Shown piece after piece: positions 9,261 through 19,764 of a stretch of DNA of 64,000 nucleotides. Origin of the DNA: Chlorobiota bacterium (lineage in GTDB: Bacteria; Bacteroidota; Ignavibacteria; OLB7). Where the stretch lies: positions 3,075,001 to 3,139,000 of the forward strand of contig CP065014.1 of the NCBI GenBank assembly GCA_016700335.1. The letters are read 5' to 3'. Made by a program: the position numbers and the translations under genes. Within the stretch, counting starts at the first letter, position 1. Each line of letters opens with the position of its first letter. The notes under the pieces are model-generated. The model was not told the origin of the DNA and searched no databases. It saw nothing but the letters and a program-made list of their open reading frames with translations.

Positions 9261-12200
9261 ATGAAAACCACACAGAAATTATTATTCTCTATAATTATAG
9301 GAATAATATTTTTACTAAACAAATCAAATGCAAACTTAGTTACTGATTATGTTTTTACCCAAGATTATGGGGAATTATCCAATACAGATGGATGGGGTTC
9401 TGTACCATTTTATAATTGGGATCCTTGTTCCAACTATGCTGGAACTGGACATAAAGTATGCGGAGCTTCTAAAATGTTTTCAATAGGATTCAATTTTAAT
9501 TATGATTGCAGAGAATTCACAGAAGTTTCTGTTAATGCAAATGGAGTTCTCTCCTTTGGCAATAATACTAGTCCTTATGAATATGGGGATGGTTATTATA
9601 CTGCTTACATGGGTGATTTTGAAAAATGTAACTGGGATGGTAGTGGTCAATTAGCAGATCAATTGAATATCTGGACTCAATATGACTGTATTAATCCAGA
9701 AGAAATAGGTGGATCAGTTGTTTATAATACTTTAGGTTCAGCACCAAATAGAGTATTTATTGTACAGTGGAATACTCAATATTATTATGATTATTTATAT
9801 GGATGGTACGGTGGTCAGCTTCAAAATTTTGAAGTTAGACTTTATGAAGGTACTAATAAAATTGAATTTGTTTATGGTAAAAGTGTTGAAAATTCATATG
9901 GTTATACAAGCTTAATTTCTACTGCTGGTGATGGCTCAGCAAAAACAATCAGTAATTATTATTATGGAAATTATGATTGGCCAACAACTTATAATCAATA
10001 TTATTCAGCTCAACTGTATTATGGTTATGATTGGGGATATGGAAGAGCAAATGCTATCTATCAATTTACTCCATGTCTTTCTTTAAAAGGAAGAACTGGT
10101 GTTGGACAAGGTGGTTTTACAAACATGGGGGGGTCAAACGCTTCACCTGCTACACCACCTCTATTGTCTAAAGATGATAATGGTTACCCACTCCCAAAAA
10201 CAAATGCTGGAACAGCTTCAAATTTTACTCCTATGGATTTGTGTGTAACTGATCCTGCATGCGGAATAAAATATTATCAAATTGATATCATTGGTGGAAC
10301 AAACTCATCTGAATTTGCTATTTATCCAAATAATGCAAATGCAGTTTATTATTGGGATGGAGGAAGTTGGAATTACAGTTCTCCATATGACCCAAATCCT
10401 TCCTTACCAAATGGAGAAAGTGGTATTCATGCTTTACCAACAACTTTAGCTGATACAAATAATGGAGTAGGTGGCGGAGGAAATCAATCTAATACTTCTA
10501 TGATTATAGAAGTAGGTGGATATGAGGGTGGTACAACTTGTGTACAACCGATAATTCAATTCAGACCTAAATGTGGTGGTGTAAGAACCGCTCAAATTCA
10601 TGTTTCTGCAATTGATTATCCAGGAGCAAATCCTTCAGGTTGTTATGATAGGTATTATAATTTAGCTCCTGAAGCAGTTGCTTTACTGAATATACCATCA
10701 AATATATTACCAACTCCAAACCCACCAATGCCTGCTGTTTTGGTAGGCACAAATGTACTTATTCCTAATATGGTATTTAGTAACCAAGGGGGTGCTCCAT
10801 TAAAACTTTATTCTATAAGTTGGTTCAATTTTGCAACTAATACTTGGGAATTAGGTGGGTCTTGTCCAACAGCAACATCAATAACTGGAATTGACCCAAC
10901 AAATCAGTTTAGCATTAGTAACACCTCTTTGTTGAATGGATTGCCAACTGTTCCTACAGGCGGAAGCAATATCAATGCTTATAGTAATCTTACATTGAAG
11001 TTTCTTTTTACTCCAATTTATGATGGTTTGCAAAGAGCTTTATTTAGAATAAGAATTGGTTGTGAATGTTATGAATATGTGCTTGAAATGAAAGGATCAG
11101 CTCCAGGTGGAACTTTTATAGCTAAAATAAATGGAATTGATTATGATTTGGATAAGAAAACTATTGAGTTGTTTAAAAGTAATATATTATGTGGGGATGC
11201 TTTAAATGTTATTCCAATTAAAGTTACTAATACCAGCTCAATACCTTTTCAAATTAATGGAATTAATTTATTTGAAAACGACACCTCTATCAATCAAGGT
11301 TCTCCTAGTTTTCTAACTAAAATTGATCCATCCACTGGAGGCTTAATGGTTTCTAAGGATTATATGATTACTCGTACTTATCCTAAGCTCCCTTTTAATA
11401 GTAACATTCCTGCAAATCCATTTTCTATGCCTAAGTTAGGTGATACTACTACATTGTATTTATCATTCAATCCGCAGGGCTATGGAAAAAGATATGGGAA
11501 ATTAATTTTCTGTACTAATGGTTATTTCAATCCATCAAGTGTTGCACCCTATATAGCAACAAAAAATGGGTCTTTAGGAACTTCACCTTGTGGTACAACT
11601 AGAGGTGTACTTTCAATCGATTTATTTGGATCTGGAACTGGTGCAATTTTATCTAAAAATTTAAAAGGTGATAAGTTTGATAAAATTTTATTTGATGATA
11701 CTAGATTAAACGAAAATACAGATCAATGGGTTTATATTTATAATACCGGGTCAACGGTTTGTGACTTGAACATTAGTAAAATTGAATTAAACAATGGAGA
11801 CGTAGATGATGTTAAGGAATTTGTAATTCTTAAAATGCCAAGTACAAATTCTATAAAATATGGAAAAAAAGATTCTCTTTTAATTAGGTTTACACCAAAA
11901 CAAGTTGGTACTAGATCTGCAATTATGTTTATCCGTTCAAATGATGTTAGACCTTTTAATCCTGGATATGATGAAAAGGGAGTTACAAGAGTTCAGATTA
12001 GTGGAAAAGGACTTCCAGGTATCTATAATCAAAAAGAATATGATTTTGGAATTGCAATAATTAATGATATTGAAAGTGTAGTTGTTCAACAAAATATAGA
12101 GTTTATAAATAATTCTTTAAATAAAATTAGCATTGCTTCAATGAAGTTAACAGGAGTAAATTCAAATGAATTTTACTTAATTTCAAAACCAAAGTATCCA

Positions 12201-12704
12201 GTTAACTTATTACCATCAGACAAAATTGGGATTTTAATTGGTTTTGTTCCTGAAAAAAATAGCTTACCGGGTTTTAGAAGTGCAATTCTAGAAATTACTA
12301 CCATTGATGGATCAATAATTAATTATCCTCTTAAAGGTGAAGCTGCAACTAGAACTTTAAAAATTGTATCTGTTAGTGATCCTTTAGTTTTCGGTAGTCC
12401 ATCTGTAAATACAGTTAAAAGAATAACAATTTTAGTTTCTAATACTGGTACAACTTTGTTAAATATCTCTGGTATTTCAGTTAGCGGAATTGATGCTTCT
12501 TCATTTACATTAGGCAAAGTAGCCAGATTAATACTTGATCCAGGAATGAGCATACCATTAGAGATTTCATTCTTACCAACAAGTTCTGGAGCTAAAAGTG
12601 CCCAACTATCAGTATTGAGTAACTCAACTAATGGAAAACAACAATTAATGCTTCAAGGAATTGGTGTTATAGTTAAAAAAGCTAGTCATCCAAAAATTGA
12701 TTAA
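9261..12704 (+). CDS. Large secreted choice-of-anchor-D-type protein
   Basis: 1147 residues, complete. A signal peptide (MKTTQKLLFSIIIGIIFLLN..., cleavage near SNA) is followed by a Tyr/Trp/Asn-rich beta domain (residues ~30-270; SVNANGVLSFGNNTS, APNRVFIVQWNTQYY). Then come several beta-sandwich repeats of the ASPM/SPD-2/Hydin kind; each unit carries a phrase like LIRFTPKQVGTRSA or ISFLPTSSGAKSA. The start is an ATG with a perfect signal peptide. It is a paralogue of the 1-2958 protein, and the two sit on opposite sides of the candidate origin. There is no obvious T9SS tail at the C-terminus (ends KKASHPKID). A G7 run at 10127-10133 lies inside the reading frame. Surface structure or adhesion is the likely role (inference). 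Confidence 0.88.
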   Translation: MKTTQKLLFSIIIGIIFLLNKSNANLVTDYVFTQDYGELSNTDGWGSVPFYNWDPCSNYAGTGHKVCGASKMFSIGFNFNYDCREFTEVSVNANGVLSFGNNTSPYEYGDGYYTAYMGDFEKCNWDGSGQLADQLNIWTQYDCINPEEIGGSVVYNTLGSAPNRVFIVQWNTQYYYDYLYGWYGGQLQNFEVRLYEGTNKIEFVYGKSVENSYGYTSLISTAGDGSAKTISNYYYGNYDWPTTYNQYYSAQLYYGYDWGYGRANAIYQFTPCLSLKGRTGVGQGGFTNMGGSNASPATPPLLSKDDNGYPLPKTNAGTASNFTPMDLCVTDPACGIKYYQIDIIGGTNSSEFAIYPNNANAVYYWDGGSWNYSSPYDPNPSLPNGESGIHALPTTLADTNNGVGGGGNQSNTSMIIEVGGYEGGTTCVQPIIQFRPKCGGVRTAQIHVSAIDYPGANPSGCYDRYYNLAPEAVALLNIPSNILPTPNPPMPAVLVGTNVLIPNMVFSNQGGAPLKLYSISWFNFATNTWELGGSCPTATSITGIDPTNQFSISNTSLLNGLPTVPTGGSNINAYSNLTLKFLFTPIYDGLQRALFRIRIGCECYEYVLEMKGSAPGGTFIAKINGIDYDLDKKTIELFKSNILCGDALNVIPIKVTNTSSIPFQINGINLFENDTSINQGSPSFLTKIDPSTGGLMVSKDYMITRTYPKLPFNSNIPANPFSMPKLGDTTTLYLSFNPQGYGKRYGKLIFCTNGYFNPSSVAPYIATKNGSLGTSPCGTTRGVLSIDLFGSGTGAILSKNLKGDKFDKILFDDTRLNENTDQWVYIYNTGSTVCDLNISKIELNNGDVDDVKEFVILKMPSTNSIKYGKKDSLLIRFTPKQVGTRSAIMFIRSNDVRPFNPGYDEKGVTRVQISGKGLPGIYNQKEYDFGIAIINDIESVVVQQNIEFINNSLNKISIASMKLTGVNSNEFYLISKPKYPVNLLPSDKIGILIGFVPEKNSLPGFRSAILEITTIDGSIINYPLKGEAATRTLKIVSVSDPLVFGSPSVNTVKRITILVSNTGTTLLNISGISVSGIDASSFTLGKVARLILDPGMSIPLEISFLPTSSGAKSAQLSVLSNSTNGKQQLMLQGIGVIVKKASHPKID

Positions 12705-12723
12705 TTAAAATAGTTCTAAGATT

Positions 12724-12760
12724 TAAAAAAAACCGTCAATTGTTTTGACGGTTTTTTTTT
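12724..12760. terminator. Bidirectional terminator between converging genes
   Basis: A 10-bp perfect stem (AAACCGTCAA at 12730-12739, TTGACGGTTT at 12745-12754) flanked by an A run on the left and a T run on the right. It lies just after the plus-strand giant; on the minus strand it is 150 bp beyond the 12907 gene. Confidence 0.85.
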
Positions 12761-12906
12761 GTAATTTATTATGGGTAAGGCTAACCTTGAATTTTTCTAA
12801 CAAATAATACATTGAACATAATTTTTGAAAATATATTTGTTTTGGAAATTAAAATTAGTGGTTCAATTATTAGAAATTGCAACCTTTATTTATTCACTTA
12901 TTATGA

Positions 12907-14574
12907 TTAGTTGCAGATTAATTCAAGTAATTTATTTTTCTTTAAGCCTTTTAATTCTACAAAATATTTACCTGGTGTTAAACTCAAATTCTTTAAATCA
13001 ATTGAATTACCTATTACAGAAAAATTCATCATTATTTTACCAGTAACATCATACAAAATTGCTTTATCATAACTAGTGTTTTTATTAAGTATAGTTATAA
13101 ATTTATTATTACTATTTATTGGATTTGGATATAATATTTCCTCATTCAAATTTTTTACTAAATCAAATTCAACTAAACTAGTTTCACATTCATAGGTAAT
13201 TGGGTTTACTTCAATTGGATCTTTGCTTATTAATTGTTTTCCAACAAATCCATCATAATTTTTTGCATAAAAATTTGATTTAAATAATAACGGTCCTGGT
13301 ACAGGATTCCCTTGCATAACTGGACCAATACTTCCAACAGGGTTTTGATACTTCCATAGTGTTTTACCAAATTGATTTATTTCAAATATAGTTCCAGAAT
13401 TTCCAACAGTAATTAATACATTTCCATTGTAAAGCACGTTAACACCTGATAAATTAGAAGAATATAACTTAATTGGATCAATGTCCATGTAAATCCAATC
13501 AGCAGAATCTGGTTTGTAATTGTTGTTTGTTAAAGTATATTCTCCATTTATATTTGGTGTCGAAATAATTTCTGCAGTACTATAATTTACACCCCCTGTT
13601 CTTCTATTACCATTATTGAAAATTGAAATTTTACCATTATTATTCTCATCTTCAGTAATCCATCTAGCATCATGCTGACCAAACAATTTTTGGTTTTCAT
13701 TGCTACCTCTGTTATACGTTCTTGAATTTCCCCATCGATAAAGTAAATCCCCACCTTTGTTGTATTTTCCTTTATTATTAGATTTAGCTTCTAAAGTACT
13801 TGTTGAATGATCTATAATCCATATTTCACAAAACTCTAATGAACTTACAATTATTTGGTCTAATTTATCATTATAATCAATTGAGTTTAAATGTATCCAA
13901 TCTGATTTATTAACCTCATTCGTTGTACTTGAATAATTTATATTTACTTTTTCTGGATGGTCTTTAATTTCCCCATAATTATTTTTTAAACTATCACCAT
14001 CTTGAATCAAATGATCCCAAACTCTCCATTCCCAAACTATCTTAAACGAATCTACACCAATTGGTTGAACTTCAATTATTTTTTCACTCCAAAGTGAATC
14101 ATTTATAAATTTACTTTTCTTTCCACTAATTTCTGATTCTTTTAATGTTATTTTTTCCCAAGTTAATGCCAATATATTTCCATTTTTCAAAACAACAAAA
14201 TCATGATGTAAACATTTGTTGCTATCACTATATAAAAAAGTCCATAACAATTTATTATTCCAATCAAATTTTTCTATTATTCCTCCTTTTCCACCAGCGT
14301 TAAAATATTTTGAAAGCATTTGAGCTGTTCTCCATAAATTTCCTTGATTATCTAAGTGAGTAGAATTCACAGTTTTGTATTTACTTTTCCATTCTTTAAC
14401 TAACTTTCCGCATTTATCTATTATATAAGTTGATGTAAAGTTCATTGGAGAAAATAATACATAACCTTCAGAATTTCCTGGTAAGTTAGTTATTAACCCA
14501 ACTTGTTTATTTACTTGCCCTATTGCAAAGCAAATATTTATTAATAAAATTGATAATAAAACTATTATTTTCAT
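12907..14574 (-). CDS. Arylsulfotransferase (ASST)-family secreted protein with T9SS tail
   Basis: 555 residues. The signal peptide (MKIIVLLSILLINICFAIGQ) is followed by a propeller-like region typical of aryl-sulfate sulfotransferases, with the spaced His motifs LHHDFVVLKNGNI (His123-His124), DWIHLNSIDY (His228) and FGQHDARW (His301). These enzymes move sulfate between phenolic compounds through a sulfo-His intermediate; which His does so here is not certain. The last ~80 residues form a type IX secretion sorting domain (ILYPNPINSNN..., YDVTGKI, LTPGKYFVEL), so the product is probably exported and surface-attached. Its start codon overlaps the stop of the upstream barrel-like gene by one base, indicating translational coupling. 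Confidence 0.8.
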   Translation of the reverse strand: MKIIVLLSILLINICFAIGQVNKQVGLITNLPGNSEGYVLFSPMNFTSTYIIDKCGKLVKEWKSKYKTVNSTHLDNQGNLWRTAQMLSKYFNAGGKGGIIEKFDWNNKLLWTFLYSDSNKCLHHDFVVLKNGNILALTWEKITLKESEISGKKSKFINDSLWSEKIIEVQPIGVDSFKIVWEWRVWDHLIQDGDSLKNNYGEIKDHPEKVNINYSSTTNEVNKSDWIHLNSIDYNDKLDQIIVSSLEFCEIWIIDHSTSTLEAKSNNKGKYNKGGDLLYRWGNSRTYNRGSNENQKLFGQHDARWITEDENNNGKISIFNNGNRRTGGVNYSTAEIISTPNINGEYTLTNNNYKPDSADWIYMDIDPIKLYSSNLSGVNVLYNGNVLITVGNSGTIFEINQFGKTLWKYQNPVGSIGPVMQGNPVPGPLLFKSNFYAKNYDGFVGKQLISKDPIEVNPITYECETSLVEFDLVKNLNEEILYPNPINSNNKFITILNKNTSYDKAILYDVTGKIMMNFSVIGNSIDLKNLSLTPGKYFVELKGLKKNKLLELICN

Positions 14575-17500
14575 TAAAAGAAAGCTCTTATTTCTGCCTG
14601 ACCTGTATGTATAACTTTATTTGTAGGTGGTATAGATCTACCTGAATAATTAATATTTAATTGTAGATTCGAACCAATTCTATAATCAAAATTGATCAAA
14701 GCTAACCAACTTAGTCCTTGGTAATATCCATCAGTTAATTGGTATGGTAATAATTCACTTGAATTTACATTGCTTTCTAAACTTGTAATCTCTAATTCAC
14801 ATCTAATTCTTCCATTTGTACTTAATGAATAAATTCCCCTCAAATTATTTGCAATTAAATTTACTTTTCTATTTTTTTCAGTAATTAAATCATTCACAAT
14901 TGAACTTTTAATTTTCCATCCTAATTCTAAATTTTTAATTGCAGAATAGGTAAAATCATTCTCTATTTTAAATCCTGAAATTTCAAAAGATTTGCTAATT
15001 AAATTATTGTTAAAATTTGTAGTATCTTGATATTTTAGATATGAATTATACAAACTTAACATTGTTTGAATTTTTATATCTGTTGTAGCAGTAAAATTAA
15101 ATTTAAAGTTCCATTCCTTATTAAAACTATTTTCAGTATTATATATCAATTTAACTACATTTTTTCTAATAGAATATCTAATTCTACTTGAAAAAATATC
15201 ATCATTCTCCAAAATGTTAAGGTCTTGCTGAATGTAAGAATTACCTAAAATTGTATTTGAATCATTTTGAAATTTTGACAATTTTAGTAAATATATATTT
15301 GAAACTATTTCATCAGTAGATTTTTCTTCAAGTTTTATTATTGTTTCACCTGAGAATTTAGATATTATTTTTTCAAAAAATGTTTCATTTTTACCGTTGT
15401 TCTTAAATGCTTCTTTAATTCTTAGCTGAGCTTTTAAATCTATAATTGGATATAATTTTTCAGTTCTAAAATCAATTCTTAAATACTCTCCATCATTATT
15501 GTTTGTTGGTATAAATTCTGATTCCTCTTGAATTTTATTCTCATTAAAATCATTCCATATATAACTCCCTTGACCGAAGGGTACTCTTATAAACTGCCTT
15601 TCTAACCTTCCAGTTTGTTCAGTATTTGCTTCATAATATCCGTTTATTGTAATGTTATTATACAAATTAATGAAAGATTCTGATTTTATTAATATTGATT
15701 GAATATTTTTTCTTTCTATTATATATTTTAGTGATTCATCATATTTTTTATATCTATATCCGATTTGTGTTTTCGTTCTTAAATCATTGGTTGTATTATA
15801 ATCACTTGATAATACTAAAGTTAAGTTTTTTGAATCATTTGTTAATTCATATTTATTATTTTGCAACCTAGTAGAATCTTCACTTTTCACATTTAATCTT
15901 AAATCTAAAATTATGTTTTTATTGTTTAGCTTTACAAATGGTTCTACTGAAATTATATTATAACCACCTAATTTATTAACATCAGATTTTAAATTTGTAA
16001 TAATTTTGTTTTCATTAGTTATTTCTGCTCCAAAATTAAAATTTGAAAAGTTTTTGTAAAAAGAAATTTGGTGTTTGTTCATTACTCCTTTTGTATCTAC
16101 AAAATTAGAATCAAATACTATATTCTCAAATTTGTATTTAGTATTAAAATTTATCATTTTGTTATCATAGTTAAGCTCATAATATTGCCTAAAAGAGTTA
16201 AAAGTTTCTCCTAATTTTAAGAATCCTAAGATATTTTTAATATCTAATCCATTAAATAATTTCAATAATACCTCTGTTTCACCAATTTCTAAATTTCCAA
16301 TTTTAATTCTTTTATTAATTTCTCCTCCCCATTTTTGAATTGAATTTACATCAATTAAATTATTGTTGTTTATGTATTTATCATTTTGAAAACTATAATT
16401 CCCATTTAGATATAATTCACTTTCACTTGAAAAAATTCTATTTATTCTTTGTTTATAATTTAGATTATACCCAATACCATTATATTTATTTGAATCAGAA
16501 TTGTTAAATCTATTTTCATTTAAATATGAACTCAACAGATTAACTGATAAATTAAAATCTTTTTTTATGTTTAGCTCAACTCCAATATTTCCAGTTTGGA
16601 GTAATTTTGGAATTGGTAAATAAACTATTGGTTCATAATTCCCTAATCCAAAACCAACATATTCAAAATTTCCAAATGAAATATTTTTATAACTACCATT
16701 CCAATAACCTAAGTCTGTAAATGTTACATCGTAAATTGATTGGTTGTTTAATATATCAAATACATAAATAATTTTTCTTTCATTGTTTATTAAAGTATCT
16801 TTTTTATAATAGTTTCCTTTTAAAGTATCGCTTCTTCCAATATATTTTTCGCCTGACTTTTTAACCCCTAAATTATTACCAATTGAATTTGAAATAAGAT
16901 TTTTGTCTTCTTCACTTAAAACTAAATCAATTGGTGAGTCTTGATCTTCAGCTTCACGTTTATAGTTGATATTAAATTTTAAAGTCGAGTCAAATAGTAA
17001 GTTTGTATTATTTATTTCTAAATATGATTTTGAATAATTTTGATTAATATATTCAAAATCTACCTCTATTCTATTATTTGATGTAATTAATTTTTTTGGT
17101 TGAAAGAAGACTTCTCCATTGGAATAATCTATTATATAATCATTATTTACGCCTCTAGTTAACAATAATCCATCTAAAAATATTTTTTCAGATCCTGCTA
17201 TTACAACTAATTTGTTTTCACCTTTAGCATTAAATAACTTATATGGTCCTTGATCACTTTCTCTTCCTTGAATAATTTGAAAATTCCTTTCACCAGGTGA
17301 TATTCCTGCAACTATTGTTGATTTACTACCGCTCAAATAATTAAACGATGTTTTTACTCCTTGGAGTCTTTTATCTAACTTACCTTGATTGTTTAGTTCA
17401 GTTGAAAACTTCCCAATTACCGCATTTACTATTGGTGATTTAAATTCTATAAAAATATTATCTATCTCTTTTATAGTTTGTGATGTACCTTCTGGCTGAA

Positions 17501-18104
17501 TTGGAGTTTGCTCATCACTAAGAACTCCTAATACATCAACATTATCAGAGATATTACCACTAAACTGAATTTTTAAGCCACTTTGTAAAGTAAGATCTCG
17601 ATTTGTTCCTATAGTTAATCCTCTAATTATAGATCCACTTCTCTTAAAATCTTTACCAAAATAATTATTAGAATTTGAGAGTTTTATTTCATTAAAAGCT
17701 CCATTCGTATCATTATTCCTTGTTATTGTTTTAGCAACTGGTTTTATTATTTGGTAGCTGTTTTCAATATTAAAATTTACATAATTGTAATTTATTGTCA
17801 GACAAAATGAGTCATCATTTCTTTTATCATCTAATACTCTTATGTCTCTAAAGAATTTTGAGAAAATGATAATCCCATTTTTATAATTAATATCAAAATC
17901 TAATGGATTTGATAATTCATATTCATTTTCTTTTGTAAGTTTTATACTATTTAATAAAATACAATCGTTTGGTAGTTTCAATACTGAATCTTTTTTTGAA
18001 ATACAAAAATTAACTTTTTTATATATCCCTTGACAATATATACTCTGTAATGTTGTAATAAATAAAACTAGTATTACAATTTTATATTGCAACACTAACT
18101 TCAA
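14574..18104 (-). CDS. Predicted outer-membrane beta-barrel protein of unknown function
   Basis: 1176 residues with a signal peptide (MKLVLQYKIVILVLFITTLQSIYCQ). From about residue 130 it reads SGSIIRGLTIGTNRDLTLQSGLK, then many short amphipathic strands rich in Asn, Tyr, Phe and Lys, ending in LQLNINYSGRSIPP and the aromatic C-terminus RAFF, typical of outer-membrane barrels. I do not recognise a named family. The start must be non-ATG: an in-frame TAA lies nine codons upstream and the first usable codon is TTG at 18104, giving a complete signal peptide. It is translationally coupled to the arylsulfotransferase gene (one-base overlap), so the barrel may help place or feed that enzyme (inference). 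Confidence 0.72.
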   Translation of the reverse strand: MKLVLQYKIVILVLFITTLQSIYCQGIYKKVNFCISKKDSVLKLPNDCILLNSIKLTKENEYELSNPLDFDINYKNGIIIFSKFFRDIRVLDDKRNDDSFCLTINYNYVNFNIENSYQIIKPVAKTITRNNDTNGAFNEIKLSNSNNYFGKDFKRSGSIIRGLTIGTNRDLTLQSGLKIQFSGNISDNVDVLGVLSDEQTPIQPEGTSQTIKEIDNIFIEFKSPIVNAVIGKFSTELNNQGKLDKRLQGVKTSFNYLSGSKSTIVAGISPGERNFQIIQGRESDQGPYKLFNAKGENKLVVIAGSEKIFLDGLLLTRGVNNDYIIDYSNGEVFFQPKKLITSNNRIEVDFEYINQNYSKSYLEINNTNLLFDSTLKFNINYKREAEDQDSPIDLVLSEEDKNLISNSIGNNLGVKKSGEKYIGRSDTLKGNYYKKDTLINNERKIIYVFDILNNQSIYDVTFTDLGYWNGSYKNISFGNFEYVGFGLGNYEPIVYLPIPKLLQTGNIGVELNIKKDFNLSVNLLSSYLNENRFNNSDSNKYNGIGYNLNYKQRINRIFSSESELYLNGNYSFQNDKYINNNNLIDVNSIQKWGGEINKRIKIGNLEIGETEVLLKLFNGLDIKNILGFLKLGETFNSFRQYYELNYDNKMINFNTKYKFENIVFDSNFVDTKGVMNKHQISFYKNFSNFNFGAEITNENKIITNLKSDVNKLGGYNIISVEPFVKLNNKNIILDLRLNVKSEDSTRLQNNKYELTNDSKNLTLVLSSDYNTTNDLRTKTQIGYRYKKYDESLKYIIERKNIQSILIKSESFINLYNNITINGYYEANTEQTGRLERQFIRVPFGQGSYIWNDFNENKIQEESEFIPTNNNDGEYLRIDFRTEKLYPIIDLKAQLRIKEAFKNNGKNETFFEKIISKFSGETIIKLEEKSTDEIVSNIYLLKLSKFQNDSNTILGNSYIQQDLNILENDDIFSSRIRYSIRKNVVKLIYNTENSFNKEWNFKFNFTATTDIKIQTMLSLYNSYLKYQDTTNFNNNLISKSFEISGFKIENDFTYSAIKNLELGWKIKSSIVNDLITEKNRKVNLIANNLRGIYSLSTNGRIRCELEITSLESNVNSSELLPYQLTDGYYQGLSWLALINFDYRIGSNLQLNINYSGRSIPPTNKVIHTGQAEIRAFF

Positions 18105-18380
18105 ATTATATTTATAATGATTGTTAATTTATTTAATTTAATTTTGCGATAGAACTTTTACAATATACTAATATATCTTAACTGAAGTCATATTTTATTC
18201 TTGAGATATTTTAATATTATATAATATAATTAATATTAAGACTTTTAATATTTTAGAATTAATTATCAATTTATTTTGTTTATAAAATTTACCTTTAAGT
18301 TTCTCTTACTAAAATTTAATTATAATTAATTATATTTTTATTTATTTTCAATTTCCAATAAATATAATTTAATCAAAAAT

Positions 18381-19733
18381 GTTGATACTATAATTGCTTT
18401 AGCTACACCAAAAGGGATAGGTGGTGTTTCTATTGTTAGACTTAGTGGTAAAGATTCTTATCTTATTACCGATAAGTTTATAAAATTACGTAACAAAAAA
18501 TCTATTGCCGTTATTACAAGTAGAAAGTTGTATAATTGCTTTGTATTAGTCAACAACGAACAAATAGATAATTGTTTAGTTGTACGTTTTCAAGCGCCTT
18601 ATTCTTTTACAGGAGAAAATGTTGTTGAATTACATCTGCATGGCAACCCTTTTTTAGTTGATTTGATAATTCAGATTGCTGTTGATTATGGAGCTAGACT
18701 TGCTAAACCAGGTGAATTTACTAAACAGTCTTTTTTGAATGGCAAAATTGACCTTACTCAAGTTGAAGCTCTTGCTTTTTTGATTCAATCTGAGTCGCAA
18801 CAAGCTCTTATTATTTCTCAAAAACAGTATAATGGTGAATTAAATACTAAATTAATTAGTTTTAGAGAACAAATTATTCAAATACTCTCTTATATAGAGC
18901 TTGAATTGGACTTTGTTGAAGATGGTTACTCATTTTCTAATTCTGATGTTTTAGACAAATTATTATCCGATTTAAAATTGTTTTGTACTTCTCTTTTATT
19001 GTCATATAATTCCTCAAATTGGATTAGTCAAGGACCTAGAATTTTATTGATGGGAAGACCTAATGCCGGTAAATCTAGTTTATTCAATTCATTTCTGGGT
19101 TATTCAAGATCATTGGTTAGTACTCAAGCAGGTACAACAAGAGATTACATTGAAGAAAAGATTATTTATAGTGGACTTTCAATGAGATTTATAGATACAG
19201 CTGGTATTCGTCAGACCACCGATCATATTGAATCAGAAGGGGTTAGATTGGCTCAAGAGTTGATTTCAATGTCAGATCATGTTATTTATTTAATTGATTC
19301 TTCCGATAAACTAAATTTAAAGAGTGAAATATTAAATTTTACAACTTTAACTATTCAATATCCTGTCATAAAGTTTAAAATTGTTTTTACAAAAAGCGAT
19401 TTATTATTAGAAAATCAAAAACAAAATATAGTATTTGATTGTATTTATTGTTCAATTTATAAAACTGAATCTATTATTGGCTTGCTTAATTATTTATTCA
19501 ATAATTATTCTATTAATAACACTGAACAAATTGCATTACTAAATCAAAGACAATTTTTAATAATTAAGGGTATTGAAAATCATTTAGTTGGATTATCAGT
19601 TGATTTAAAAAATTCTGAATTACTTTCTGCTGACCTAAGATACATTCTTATGTTGATTTCCGAACTAACTGGCGAGACATCTAATGAAGATATTCTCAAT
19701 AATATATTTTCTTCTTTCTGTATAGGGAAGTAA
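18381..19733 (+). CDS. mnmE: tRNA modification GTPase MnmE (TrmE)
   Basis: With MnmG it installs the cmnm5/nm5 group on U34 of tRNAs. The conserved N-terminus is present (DTIIALATPKGIGG, SIVRLSGK), followed by the folate-binding region (HGNPFLVDLII, PGEFTKQSFLNGKIDLTQVEA). The G domain has G1 GRPNAGKSSLFN, G2 TTRD, G3 DTAGIR and G4 TKSD, and the protein ends with the catalytic Cys motif FCIGK. About 450 residues is the usual length. The start is a problem: no ATG, GTG or TTG occurs in frame between the upstream stop at 18327 and Val codon 18381. The ATG at 18379 is out of frame by one base and runs into a stop after four codons. A one-base loss or a rare start (ATT 18351, ATC 18372) must be assumed; coordinates begin at the first conserved codon. 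Confidence 0.93.
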   Translation, partial: VDTIIALATPKGIGGVSIVRLSGKDSYLITDKFIKLRNKKSIAVITSRKLYNCFVLVNNEQIDNCLVVRFQAPYSFTGENVVELHLHGNPFLVDLIIQIAVDYGARLAKPGEFTKQSFLNGKIDLTQVEALAFLIQSESQQALIISQKQYNGELNTKLISFREQIIQILSYIELELDFVEDGYSFSNSDVLDKLLSDLKLFCTSLLLSYNSSNWISQGPRILLMGRPNAGKSSLFNSFLGYSRSLVSTQAGTTRDYIEEKIIYSGLSMRFIDTAGIRQTTDHIESEGVRLAQELISMSDHVIYLIDSSDKLNLKSEILNFTTLTIQYPVIKFKIVFTKSDLLLENQKQNIVFDCIYCSIYKTESIIGLLNYLFNNYSINNTEQIALLNQRQFLIIKGIENHLVGLSVDLKNSELLSADLRYILMLISELTGETSNEDILNNIFSSFCIGK

Positions 19734-19736
19734 AAA

Positions 19737-19752
19737 AGTTCCACGTGGAACA
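19737..19752. promoter_or_regulatory. parS-like centromere site 1
   Basis: AGTTCCACGTGGAACA contains a perfect 14-bp palindrome (19738-19751) around CACGTG. It matches the bacterial ParB-binding consensus TGTTCCACGTGAAACA at 14 of 16 positions. It lies between mnmE and mnmG. Confidence 0.75.
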
Positions 19753-19764
19753 ATTAATTGCATA

